Shown: one piece after another, positions 33,601-42,281 of the stretch | How positions within the stretch are numbered: position 1 is the stretch's first letter | How the letters are laid out: each line of letters begins with the position of its first letter | Source of the DNA: VXNE01 sp963664635 | GTDB taxonomy: Bacteria; Pseudomonadota; Gammaproteobacteria; Pseudomonadales; Azotimanducaceae | NCBI GenBank assembly: GCA_963664635.1 | Contig: OY761542.1 | Location: 1,178,001-1,242,000, forward strand | Direction: 5' to 3' | Length of the DNA stretch: 64,000 nucleotides | Program-made: the position numbers and the translations under genes | The notes under the pieces: model-generated | Seen by the model: only the letters and a program-made list of their open reading frames with translations | What the model was told of the DNA's origin: nothing | Database searches by the model: none

Positions 33601-36600
33601 TCAGCCCCCGGAAGTTACCGAGATCTCTACGATGCCCGAGCAGTTGTTCTGTTCCGCGAGCTCGCCGGACACCGAATCGACGCACACGCGGTAGTGGTAC
33701 GTGCCCGGCTCGAGCCGCACTGTCACATCGACGGAAACGCTGCTGGTGTCCGAGGGGTCCAGGCCGGCCACTGACGCCGACCAGAGTTCGACATCCGCGA
33801 TGACCCTCCGGTAGCTGTAGAGGCGTACCGTCGTCGATGCGGCGGCGACATCGCCGCGGTTGCGGATTGTCGCGCTCAGCGTGAACGTGTCACCGAAGGT
33901 CAGGCTGGCGTTGTCCACGCTGGCGGATTCGACCAGGAGATCCGGCGCGTTCGATCCCCCGCCCACGACGAGTCGCGCCGCGCTCGAACAGTTGTTGGCG
34001 GTGTTGGTCTCGTCGGCCACAGCGTCCACGCACGCGCCGTAGTAGTACACGCCCCATTTCTCCGGCACGGTCAGCACGCCGCCAGTTATGGTGTCTCTGC
34101 CGGGCTGCAGCGCCCCTATGGTGGAGTCGGTTTTCAGTTCGGTGTCGCTTCGGGTAATGTTCGTGTCCGACGACTGGTACATTCTGGCCGTGGTCGCTTC
34201 AGAGTCACCCGTGCCCGCGTTCTCGACGAAGGCGCTATATATGAACCCCGTGCCGGGCTCGCGCTCGTTGTCTTTGATTCGCGAGTTGGTGACGATGAGA
34301 TCGGGCGCGACCGGCTTGCTGCTTATTGTGAACTTGATGCCGGTCGAGCAGTTGTTTGTGGTGTCGGACTCCCCTGCCACGCTGTCGACGCACGCGCCGT
34401 AGTAGTAGGTTCCGACGCTGTTCGGCGCGGTCAGATCGATCTCGTCGCTCGTCGTCCTTTCGGTCTCAAGGGGAAGCTGAAAAAGGGGAACCACCGAGTC
34501 GGTGCCTACCTGCGTGTCGCTCGACGATATCCCCGAATCGGTCGACCGGTAGTAGCGCAGCGTCGTGGCCGCCGACTCGGCATCGCCCTGGTTGCGGACC
34601 GTCGCCTTCAGTTCGAATGGTTGTCCAGTTCCCAGATCGGTGCGGTTCGCCGTGACGGACTCGACCACGAGGTCCGGCCCGTCCGGCGGCTCGGACACCG
34701 TGACCTTCACGCCGCCGGAGCAGTTGTTCGCGCCGTCGGACTCGCCGGCGACCGCGTCGACGCAGGCGCCGTAGTAGTAGACGCCCGCGCTGGCCGGCGC
34801 GCTCAGCGCGACGGACTCGGCGCTGCTGGCGGAGGCCGCGAGCCCGGACACGGCGTCCGTGCCCGCCGCCGTGTCGGCGCTCGAGATGGCCGCGTCCGCC
34901 GAGCGGTACCAGCGCAGCGTGGTCGCCGCGGCCGCCGCGTCGCCGCGGTTGCGCACCGTGGCGCTGAGGGTGAAGGACTGCCCGGTGTCGAGCGCGCTTG
35001 CGGTCACGCCCGCCGACTCGACCACGAGGTCCGGCCCGTCCGGCGGCTCGGACACCGTGACCTTCACGCCGCCGGAGCAGTTGTTCGCGCCGTCGGACTC
35101 GCCGGCGACCGCGTCGACGCAGGCGCCGTAGTAGTAGACGCCCGCGCTGGCCGGCGCGCTCAGCGCGACGGACTCGGCGCTGCTGGCGGAGGCCGCGAGC
35201 CCGGACACGGCGTCCGTGCCCGCCGCCGTGTCGGCGGTCGAGATGCCCGCGTCCGCCGAGCGGTACCAGCGCAGCGTGGTCGCCGCGGCCGCCGCGTCGC
35301 CCTGGTTGCGCACCGTGGCGCTGAGCGTGAAGGACTGCCCGGTGTCGAGCGCGCTTGCGGTCACGCCCGCCGACTCGACCACGAGGTCCGGCCCGTCCGG
35401 CGGCTCGGACACCGTGACCTTCACGCCGCCGGAGCAGTTGTTCGCGCCGTCGGACTCGCCGGCGACCGCGTCGACGCAGGCGCCGTAGTAGTAGACGCCC
35501 GCGCTGGCCGGCGCGCTCAGCGCGACGGACTCGGCGCTGCTGGCGGAGGCCGCGAGCCCGGACACGGCGTCCGTGCCCGCCGCCGTGTCGGCGGTCGAGA
35601 TGGCCGCGTCCGTCGAGCGGTACCAGCGCAGCGTGGTCGCCGCGGCCACCGTGCCGCCGCGGTTGCGCACAGTGGCGCTGAGCGTGAAGGACTGCCCCGT
35701 GTCGAGCGAGCTTGCGCTCACGCCCGCCGACTCGACCACGAGGTCCGGCCCCTCCGGCGGCTCGGACACCGTGACCTTCACGCCGCCGGAACAGTTGTTC
35801 GCGCCGTCGGACTCGCCGGCGACCGCGTCGACGCAGGCGCCGTAGTAGTAGACGCCGACGCTGGCCGGCGCGCTCAGCGCGACGGACTCGGCGCTGCTGG
35901 CGGAGGCCGCGAGGCCGGACACGGCGTCCGTGCCCGCCGCCGCGTCGGCGCTCGAGATGGCCGCGTCCGCCGACCGGTACCAGCGCAGCGTGGTCGCCGC
36001 GGCCGCCCCGTCGCCCTGGTTGCGCACCGTGGCGCTGAGCGTGAAGGACTGGCCCGTGTCGAGCGAGCTTGCGCTCACCGCCGACTCGACCACGAGGTCC
36101 GGCGCCGGCGGCTCGGACACCGTGACCCTCACGCCGCCGGAGCAGTTGTTCGCGGTGTCGGATTCCCCGGCGACCGCGTCGACGCAGGCGCCGTAGTAGT
36201 AGGCGCCCGCGTTGGCCGGCGCGCTCAGCGCAATGGACTCGGCGCTGGTCGCGGAGGCCGCGAGGCCGGACACGGCGTCCGTGCCCGCCGCCGCGTCGGC
36301 GCTCGAGATGGCCGCGTCCGCCGAGCGGTACCAGCGCAGCGTGGTCGCCGCGGCCGCCGCGTCGCCGCGGTTGCGCACCGTGGCGCTGAGCGTGAAGGAC
36401 TGCCCGGTGTCGAGCGAACTTCCGCTCACGCCCGCCGACTCCACCACGAGGTCCGGCGCCTCCGCCGGCGGCTCGGACACCGTGACCCTCACGCCGCCGG
36501 AGCAGTTGTTCGCGCCGTCGGACTCCCCGGCGACCGCGTCGACGCAGGCGCCGTAGTAGTAGACGCCGACGCTGGACGGCGCGGTGAGCCCGACGGACTC

Positions 36601-37881
36601 CGCGCTTCTCGCCGAGGCCGCGAGCCCGGACACGGCGTCCGTGCCCGCCGCCGCGTCGGCGCTCGAGATGGCCGCGTCCGCCGAGCGGTACCAGCGCAGC
36701 GTGGTCGCTGCGGCCGCCGCGCCGCCGCGGTTGCGCACCGTCGCGCTGAGGGTGAAGGACTGCCCGGTGTCGAGCGCGCTTGCGCTCACGCCCGCCGACT
36801 CGACCACGAGGTCGGGCCCATCCGGCGGTTCGTCGCCGCCGTCTCCCGCAGTTTCCCCCCGCGATGTCTCCGACCACGCCCCCGTACCCTCGTCGTTGAA
36901 CGCGCGAACCCGAACTTCATACTGCGTCGCCGGTGACAACGCGCTGATCGTCGTCCGCGTCTCCCTCCCCACGTGGCGCGCGTCCTGGTAGGTCCGGGCA
37001 CCGGACGCCCGATACTCGACGTCGTAATCGGTGATGACCGGCCCGTCATTCGGTGGGATGGTCCAATCCACCAGGAGCTGCGTCGATCCTGAAGCCGATA
37101 CGGTCGGCGGCGGCGGTCTGCCCGGTGGCTCGGACACGTCGAGCACGTCGATATGGACCGCGATGCGACCCGTCCCGCCGGCACGGTCCCGGGCCACGAT
37201 CTCCACCGCGTAGCTGGCCCGCCGTTCGTGATCGTAGCTCGCCCCGCGCGGCGCGCGAAGCTGGCCGGTCGAGGGCTCCATCGCGAAGGCCCCCGCGTCC
37301 GGTCCCGAAAGTTCGTAGCGCACGGGTCCTGCCGGGGTCGTGGCCGCGACCGGTCTGCCGATGGGCGCGCCCGACGGCGTATTCTCCTCCACCGCCCGTT
37401 GCGTACTCGACCCCTCGAGAAACACCACGCTCGCCGCCAGGGTCGTGCCTTTGAGGGCCTTGGACCAGTCGCCTTTTCCCATCTCGTTCACCGCGCGCAC
37501 CCGCACCCGGTATTCCGTGGTCTCGGCAAGATCCGTGATTGTCGCCCGCGTCGCCGCCCCGTCGTGGTTCCATTCCGTGAATGCGCCGGTCCCGGCGGGG
37601 CCGTATTGCACGTCATAGTCCACGATGTCGAACGTCCCGCTCGCCGGCGCTTCCCAGGCCACCGTCAAACTGTTGTGCGTGATGTCCGACAGCGTCGGCA
37701 ACGCCGGCGGTTCCGGCGTTGCGCGCCACCAACGCGGTCGCAGCAGCCAATAGATCAGGTCCCCTTCGGGCGCGTTCGTCGCTTCCCCTTCTTCCGCCGC
37801 TCTGGCCTCTCCCGAGGGAATACCGGCCACAACGATCGCCAAGAGACCGCCCAGGAAAAGCGTTGCGAGTATCCGATTCAT
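33601..37881 (-). CDS. Giant secreted FN3-cadherin-FN3 protein with nine CARDB domains
   Basis: 1426 residues from ATG 37881. Signal peptide MNRILATLFLGGLLAIVVAGIPSGEARA; then YWLLRPRWWR, FN3 domain 1 (about 50-145, NSLTVAWEAPASGTFDIVDYDVQYG), a cadherin-like domain (about 150-245, AVEENTPSGAPIGRPVAA), FN3 domain 2 (about 250-340), and nine CARDB domains each beginning PDL-V/L/I-V and containing LSATVRN-x-G-x-x-A-A-x-T-T-L-R-W-Y-R-S and YYYGACVDAVAGESD-x-ANNCS. Two Cys per CARDB should form a disulfide. No sorting motif or transmembrane anchor at the C-terminus (VEISVTSGG). Probably a surface or secreted adhesive fibre. The first 6-7 CARDB copies are nearly identical at DNA level. Confidence 0.88.
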   Translation of the reverse strand: MNRILATLFLGGLLAIVVAGIPSGEARAAEEGEATNAPEGDLIYWLLRPRWWRATPEPPALPTLSDITHNSLTVAWEAPASGTFDIVDYDVQYGPAGTGAFTEWNHDGAATRATITDLAETTEYRVRVRAVNEMGKGDWSKALKGTTLAASVVFLEGSSTQRAVEENTPSGAPIGRPVAATTPAGPVRYELSGPDAGAFAMEPSTGQLRAPRGASYDHERRASYAVEIVARDRAGGTGRIAVHIDVLDVSEPPGRPPPPTVSASGSTQLLVDWTIPPNDGPVITDYDVEYRASGARTYQDARHVGRETRTTISALSPATQYEVRVRAFNDEGTGAWSETSRGETAGDGGDEPPDGPDLVVESAGVSASALDTGQSFTLSATVRNRGGAAAAATTLRWYRSADAAISSADAAAGTDAVSGLAASARSAESVGLTAPSSVGVYYYGACVDAVAGESDGANNCSGGVRVTVSEPPAEAPDLVVESAGVSGSSLDTGQSFTLSATVRNRGDAAAAATTLRWYRSADAAISSADAAAGTDAVSGLAASATSAESIALSAPANAGAYYYGACVDAVAGESDTANNCSGGVRVTVSEPPAPDLVVESAVSASSLDTGQSFTLSATVRNQGDGAAAATTLRWYRSADAAISSADAAAGTDAVSGLAASASSAESVALSAPASVGVYYYGACVDAVAGESDGANNCSGGVKVTVSEPPEGPDLVVESAGVSASSLDTGQSFTLSATVRNRGGTVAAATTLRWYRSTDAAISTADTAAGTDAVSGLAASASSAESVALSAPASAGVYYYGACVDAVAGESDGANNCSGGVKVTVSEPPDGPDLVVESAGVTASALDTGQSFTLSATVRNQGDAAAAATTLRWYRSADAGISTADTAAGTDAVSGLAASASSAESVALSAPASAGVYYYGACVDAVAGESDGANNCSGGVKVTVSEPPDGPDLVVESAGVTASALDTGQSFTLSATVRNRGDAAAAATTLRWYRSADAAISSADTAAGTDAVSGLAASASSAESVALSAPASAGVYYYGACVDAVAGESDGANNCSGGVKVTVSEPPDGPDLVVESVTANRTDLGTGQPFELKATVRNQGDAESAATTLRYYRSTDSGISSSDTQVGTDSVVPLFQLPLETERTTSDEIDLTAPNSVGTYYYGACVDSVAGESDTTNNCSTGIKFTISSKPVAPDLIVTNSRIKDNEREPGTGFIYSAFVENAGTGDSEATTARMYQSSDTNITRSDTELKTDSTIGALQPGRDTITGGVLTVPEKWGVYYYGACVDAVADETNTANNCSSAARLVVGGGSNAPDLLVESASVDNASLTFGDTFTLSATIRNRGDVAAASTTVRLYSYRRVIADVELWSASVAGLDPSDTSSVSVDVTVRLEPGTYHYRVCVDSVSGELAEQNNCSGIVEISVTSGG
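34560..36830. repeat. Tandem 357-bp CARDB-coding repeats
   Basis: At least six near-identical units, strictly 357 bp apart where compared (for example 34859, 35216, 35573, 35930), with one unit 351 bp. Each encodes one 117-119 residue CARDB domain. DNA identity is far higher than between these and the two C-terminal CARDB domains (33601-34320), implying recent amplification or homogenisation. Confidence 0.9.
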
Positions 37882-38284
37882 TCCGTCCTTGTTCGGCGCG
37901 GGGTCAGATCTGCTGGGCCACCACGTCCAGCGTACGCGGTCTGGCCCAAAGTTCAACCACACCTTCTCGGTCACCACCCCACCCGGTTCATCACCTGTAG
38001 CGACGCTGCGCCAGCGCCGAGCAACTCGTCGTACAGCGCCGACGGATAGCCCAACACCATCACTGCGGACGGCGGTGCCAGTAACGCCACGTGGTCCGCG
38101 TCCTCGTAGTCGTGCCGGTAGCGGCGCGGCTGACTGCCGGGCGCGCTCGAGCCCGGATGCGGCTGGCGGGTGTACGTCGGGTTGCGTCAACGGACCATGA
38201 GGACGATGCCCGGCTGCCCGGGTCACGGCGCCTGACCCGTTTTCCGTCTCCTCTCCCCGCGCGTACGGGGCTTACAATGCCGTG
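37882..38284. other. Intergenic region between divergent CARDB and nadE genes
   Basis: Divergent promoter region of 403 bp. No intact gene; much of it is a decayed D12-type DNA methylase fragment on the minus strand (37930-38186). Confidence 0.6.
37930..38186 (-). pseudogene. Remnant of a D12-class DNA adenine methylase
   Basis: Minus-strand reading gives RNPTYTRQPH (compare the catalytic DPPY), then YRHDYEDADHVALLAPP, VMVLGYPSALYDELLG and, after a one-base frame change near 37980, VVTEKVWLNFGP. These are, in the right order, the DPPY region, the 'Y.H.....DH..LL' helix, the 'V.LSGY.S.LYD' strand and the 'TE.LWLN' ending of phage/chromosomal D12 adenine methylases. The N-terminal half is missing, so it is non-functional. 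Confidence 0.5.
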
Positions 38285-40222
38285 ATGGACGCGGCGATGG
38301 ACTACACGGAGCACGGGTTCTTCCGCGCGGCGGCCGTGGCGCCCAAGGTGGCGGTCGGCAACCCGCGGGCCAACGCGATGGCGCTACGGGAGGCGTGCAA
38401 AGCGGAAGCGGCGGCGGGCGCGTCGCTCGTACTGACGCCGGAGCTCTCCGTCACCGGGTACACGTGCGAGGATCTGTTCACGACGGACTTGCTCCTGGAG
38501 GAGGCGCGCGCTGCCCTCGTCGAGATCGCGCGGTCAAGCGGGGAGGCGGCGTTGGTGGTCGGAGCCCCCTGGCGCCTCGCGGACGGGCGCCTGCTGAACG
38601 CGGCGTTCGTGTGCCTGCGGGGCAAAGTGCTCGGTGCGGTGCCGAAGACCGCGAACCCCAACTACGAGGAGTTCTACGAACTGCGCTGGTTCGCGTCCGG
38701 GACGGACGTCGCGGTGGCGGTGAACGACGCGGACCTCGGCCGTTTCGAGATGCGGCGCGACCAGGTCTTCGATCTCTGGGGATTCCGCTTCGGCATCGAA
38801 CTGTGCGAAGACCTGTGGGCCCCGGCGCAGCCGAGCGTGGGGCACGCGCTGGCGGGCGCGGAGATCATCGTCAACCTGTCGGCCTCGAACGAGCTCGTGG
38901 CCAAGGCGGACTACCGGCGCGATCTCGTGCGCATGCAGAGCGCCCGGCTCGGCTGCGGTTACCTTTATGCCGGCAGCGGGCCGACGGAGTCGGTGAAGGA
39001 CCTGGTCTTCGGCGGTCACCTGATCGCGGCGGAGAACGGGCGCGTCCTCGGGGAGTCCGAGCGCTTCGCCCTCGACGGCGCCCGGCTTGCGGTCGACTTC
39101 GACTGCAAGAAGCTCCGCCACGACCGCGGCCGCAACGCTACCTTCGCGCACAGTCCGCGGAGCGGGTCGCACCGGACCGTGGAGACGGACCCGGCGTGGC
39201 GGCGACCGTTGCGGGACACCCACCGGCGGTACGGACGGCACCCGTTCGTGCCGGAAGACGAGCACGAGTTCGATGCCCGCGCGCGGGAAGTGCTCGCCAT
39301 CCAGGCGACGGGGCTCGCGAGCCGGATGCGCAGCGCCGGCATCGGCGACCTGGTGATCGGCCTGTCGGGCGGCCTCGACTCGACGCTCGCGTTTCTCGTC
39401 GCCCGCGACGCGCTCGAGCGCAACGGGCTGGGCATCGAGGCCCTGCACGCGATCACGATGCCGGGACCGGGCACGTCCGCGCACACGAACGCGTCCGCCA
39501 AGCGCCTGGCGCGGGCCGCCGGCGCCGCCATCCGCGAAATCGCCATCCATGCCGCCGTGGCGGAGCACCTGAAGGACATCTGCCACGACGGCGCGCACGA
39601 CGTGACCTTCGAGAACGCCCAGGCGCGGGAGCGCACGCAGATCCTTTTCGACATCGCCAATCGCGTCGGCGGCCTGACCGTCGGTACGGGCGACCTGTCC
39701 GAACTGGCCCTCGGATGGTGCACGTACAATGCGGACCACATGGCGCACTACAACGTGAACGCGAGCGTGCCGAAGACGATGATCGCCTACCTGGTGCGCT
39801 GGTACGCGCGTCACCGGGCCGCGCAACCGTTGGCGGACGTGTTGCAGCGGGTGCTCGAAACCCCGATTACCCCCGAGCTGGTGCCCTCTCCCGACGGCGC
39901 CATCGGCCAGCGTACGGAGGCCATCCTGGGTCCGTACGAGCTGCACGACTTCTTCCTCTACCACCTGCTGCGCACCGGCGCGAGCCCGGCCAAGATATTC
40001 GCGCTGGCCGGATTGGCCTTCGGGTCCGAGTACACGGGTCGGGAGATCAAGCGCTGGCTGTGGGTGTTCTTCGAGCGCTTCCACGCGGCGCAGTTCAAGC
40101 GGACCACGCTCCCGCCGGGGCCCAAGGTGGGCACCGTCAGCCTGTCGCCGCGGGGCGACTGGCGCATGCCGGACGAGGCGGACGCCGCCGCGGCCCTGGC
40201 CGCCATCGAGGCGCTGCCATGA
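38285..40222 (+). CDS. nadE: Glutamine-dependent NAD+ synthetase
   Basis: 645 residues. N-terminal nitrilase-type glutaminase (about 1-280) with LVLTPELSVTGYTCEDLF (Glu), PKTANPNYEEFYELRWF (Lys) and FGIELCEDLWAP (catalytic Cys). C-terminal ammonia-dependent synthetase with the ATP-pyrophosphatase loop LVIGLSGGLDSTLAFLVA and VGTGDLSELALGWCTYNADHMAHYNVNASVPKT. It amidates nicotinic acid adenine dinucleotide to NAD+. Length fits the long bacterial form. An in-frame GTG lies one codon upstream (38282). Stop overlaps the next ATG. Confidence 0.95.
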   Translation: MDAAMDYTEHGFFRAAAVAPKVAVGNPRANAMALREACKAEAAAGASLVLTPELSVTGYTCEDLFTTDLLLEEARAALVEIARSSGEAALVVGAPWRLADGRLLNAAFVCLRGKVLGAVPKTANPNYEEFYELRWFASGTDVAVAVNDADLGRFEMRRDQVFDLWGFRFGIELCEDLWAPAQPSVGHALAGAEIIVNLSASNELVAKADYRRDLVRMQSARLGCGYLYAGSGPTESVKDLVFGGHLIAAENGRVLGESERFALDGARLAVDFDCKKLRHDRGRNATFAHSPRSGSHRTVETDPAWRRPLRDTHRRYGRHPFVPEDEHEFDARAREVLAIQATGLASRMRSAGIGDLVIGLSGGLDSTLAFLVARDALERNGLGIEALHAITMPGPGTSAHTNASAKRLARAAGAAIREIAIHAAVAEHLKDICHDGAHDVTFENAQARERTQILFDIANRVGGLTVGTGDLSELALGWCTYNADHMAHYNVNASVPKTMIAYLVRWYARHRAAQPLADVLQRVLETPITPELVPSPDGAIGQRTEAILGPYELHDFFLYHLLRTGASPAKIFALAGLAFGSEYTGREIKRWLWVFFERFHAAQFKRTTLPPGPKVGTVSLSPRGDWRMPDEADAAAALAAIEALP

Positions 40223-41175
40223 AGGAGGGGCTGCCCGGGCGGGCCATGGCCATGGGGCCCGGCGCGGCGGTACGCGGCCTGCTCTGCGCCTGCTGCGCCC
40301 TCGTTCCCGCGGCCGGACTGGCCATGGAGGCGCCCTATTGCGGGGACGACGGCGTCTGGATCCAGATCCTGGGGTCCGGAGGGTACGAACTCGACGACCG
40401 CGGGGCCGCCAGCTATGCCGTCTGGCTCGACGGCAGGGCCGTCCTGCTGGTCGACCCGGGTCCCGGCAGCGCCGTCCGCTTCGGCGAGGCCGGCGGTGAC
40501 TTCGCGGACCTCGACGCGGTCGTCTTCACCAACGTCGGAGCGGACCGCACGGCGGACTTTCCCAGCTTCGTTGCCGGGTCGGAAGGCCGCACGCGGCCGT
40601 TGCCGGTGTTCGGTCCCGACGGCAACGATACCCACCCGTCCGCCCGCGAACTGGTGGACAGGCTGATCGGCCGACAGGGCGCGTATCCGGATCTGGCCGA
40701 CTACCTGACCTTCCGCGACCCGGACGGATACCGCATCAGCGTACGCGACGTTCCGGCCGCCGGACAGCGGCGCCGGGCCAGATTCGGCACCGACGACCTG
40801 AGCCTGGCGGCCATCTCGGTGCACCACGGCAATATGCCGAGCATCGCCTGGCGCGTCGAGGCGGGAGGACAGGCCATCGTCTTCACCGGCAACTTCAGCA
40901 ACCGCAAGGACGTGATGGCCGACTTTGCCAAGGACGCCGACGCGCTCGTCATACACCTCGCGATTCCCGAGGGTGCGCGGGGTACGGTGCGGGACCTGTA
41001 CGTGCGTCCGTCGCAGATCGGGCGGATCGCGCAACGGGCGGACGTGCGAATGGTCGTCCTCGGCTACCGGACATCCCGCACCCTCGGGCGCGAGACCCAG
41101 AGCCGCACGGCGCTGGAGGAGTACTACTCCGGGCCGCTGGTGTTCGCGAACGAGCTAGAATGCTGGGGACTATGA
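40219..41175 (+). CDS. MBL-fold protein with lost zinc ligands
   Basis: 318 residues, coupled to nadE by ATGA. Signal peptide (RGLLCACCALVPAAGLAMEAPY). The fold resembles RNase Z/arylsulfatase-type metallo-beta-lactamases: IQILGSGGYELDDRGAASYAVWLDGRAVLLVDPGPGSAVRF, LDAVVFTN..., AISVHHGNMPSIAWRVEAGGQAIVFTGNFSN. The H-x-H-x-D-H motif reads N-V-G-A-D-R, the Asp bridging ligand after 'FTG' is Asn, and the following H-E is replaced (LAIPEG). It is therefore probably a non-catalytic or metal-free member in the periplasm. Confidence 0.78.
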   Translation: MKEGLPGRAMAMGPGAAVRGLLCACCALVPAAGLAMEAPYCGDDGVWIQILGSGGYELDDRGAASYAVWLDGRAVLLVDPGPGSAVRFGEAGGDFADLDAVVFTNVGADRTADFPSFVAGSEGRTRPLPVFGPDGNDTHPSARELVDRLIGRQGAYPDLADYLTFRDPDGYRISVRDVPAAGQRRRARFGTDDLSLAAISVHHGNMPSIAWRVEAGGQAIVFTGNFSNRKDVMADFAKDADALVIHLAIPEGARGTVRDLYVRPSQIGRIAQRADVRMVVLGYRTSRTLGRETQSRTALEEYYSGPLVFANELECWGL

Positions 41176-41237
41176 CCAACCGCGCGCGCCCTGACGGGGC
41201 GCGGCGCCGGTCGGCGGGGAACGGGACGAGGGAGCGC

Positions 41238-41351
41238 ATGGGCAAGGGCGATATCCGCACGCGGCGGGGCAAGATCAACCGGGGCACGTACGGCGTGCGG
41301 CGGCGCAGGAAGCGACGGCAATCCGGGGCGGGCGACGGGAACAGACGCTGA
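41238..41351 (+). CDS. Small ribosomal subunit protein bTHX
   Basis: 37 residues: MGKGDIRTRRGKINRGTYG followed by a run of Arg/Lys. The GKGD-x-R/K-T-R-R-G-K-I-x-x-G-T-Y-G pattern is the bTHX (30S protein Thx) signature. GAGGGAG precedes the ATG at 41238. It stabilises the top of the 30S head. Too small to be found by usual length cut-offs. Confidence 0.85.
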   Translation: MGKGDIRTRRGKINRGTYGVRRRRKRRQSGAGDGNRR

Positions 41352-41354
41352 CGC

Positions 41355-42233
41355 ATGGCCGATTCCGCGCTGCGCCTGCGCCAGATCTGCCTGCTCGCGC
41401 GGGACCTGGAGTGGACGACGAGCCTGCTCTGTACCGCGTTCGATGCGCCGGTCGTCTTTCGCGATCCCCGCATGGCCGCGGGCGGGAACCTCACCAACAC
41501 GCACATCCGCCTCGGGGACTCGTTTCTCGAGACCGTCTGTCCCTCGGAACTCGCATGGCAGCGCTCCACGACCCAGACCCGGCTCCTCGAACGCAACGGC
41601 GACTGCGGCTACATGGCCATCGTGCAGGTTCCCGACATCGCCGTGGCGTCGCGTGCGATGGCGCTCCAGGGCAGCGGGACCGGAATCGTCTCCGGAGACT
41701 GGAACGTCTGTCCCGGCGGCCCCGGCACCGGCCTGGCGGGCGTCGAATCGGGGCGCTACGTGCTCGGCGAGCCCTTGCCCAAGGACCCCGGCACGGTCGC
41801 CGGCGTGAACGTGCAGTTCCACCCCCGGGACTTCGGGACGCTGGCGGAGATCCAGGAGAACTGGCCCGGTCATGGCGACTTTCCGCGCAACCGGGGAGCG
41901 TACTTCCCGGCCGGCAACACTTGGCAGAACGGTGTCGACGCGCGGCCCCACGGTGGCGTCACCACCGGCTTCGCCGCGGTGGAAATCGCCCCGCGCGGCG
42001 TGGCTCCGGAAGAGATGTGCCAGCGCTGGATGCGCGGGCTCGGCGCCGGGTGCTCGATCGATCCCGCCCGGCCGGCGACGCTCCGGCTGGGAGGCGGTCA
42101 GACCATGCGTTTCGTCGAGCCCGAACCGGGCGGCGGGACGGGCGTCGTCGGCGTGGACCTGTGGGCCGTGCCCGGCGTCGAGAGGAAGTTCGACACGCTC
42201 TACATGTGCGGCGTCAAGTGGACCCTCGTGTAG
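41355..42233 (+). CDS. VOC-family (glyoxalase-like) protein
   Basis: 292 residues, 4 nt after bTHX. LRLRQICLLARDLEWTTSLLCTAFDAPVVFRDP opens a VOC fold. NTHIRLGDSFLETVCP, GYMAIVQVPDIAVASRAMALQG and, in the second half, NVQFHPRDFGTLAEIQENWPGHGDFP and TGFAAVEIAPRGVAPEE give further VOC-like strands. Resembles glyoxalase-like domain proteins of unknown substrate. The TAG stop lies in the inverted repeat that also ends the convergent phosphatidyltransferase gene. Confidence 0.75.
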   Translation: MADSALRLRQICLLARDLEWTTSLLCTAFDAPVVFRDPRMAAGGNLTNTHIRLGDSFLETVCPSELAWQRSTTQTRLLERNGDCGYMAIVQVPDIAVASRAMALQGSGTGIVSGDWNVCPGGPGTGLAGVESGRYVLGEPLPKDPGTVAGVNVQFHPRDFGTLAEIQENWPGHGDFPRNRGAYFPAGNTWQNGVDARPHGGVTTGFAAVEIAPRGVAPEEMCQRWMRGLGAGCSIDPARPATLRLGGGQTMRFVEPEPGGGTGVVGVDLWAVPGVERKFDTLYMCGVKWTLV

Positions 42234-42281
42234 GGGACGTGTAGGGGACGTGTAGGCGCAACCCTCGTGGGTGTCCCCTAC
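42230..42281. terminator. Inverted repeat supplying both stop codons of convergent genes
   Basis: GTGTAGGGGAC appears twice in direct repeat, followed by GTCCCCTAC at about 42273-42281. The first TAG (42231-42233) stops the VOC gene; the CTA at 42278-42280 is the TAG of the phosphatidyltransferase gene on the other strand. Folding GTAGGGGAC with GTCCCCTAC gives a 9-bp stem. Same design as the 5711-5790 element. Confidence 0.7.

Noticed and set aside
34621..36936. Long plus-strand open frame opposite the CARDB repeats
   Set aside because: It is an Arg/Val/Gly-rich antisense shadow of the 357-bp repeats with no protein character.
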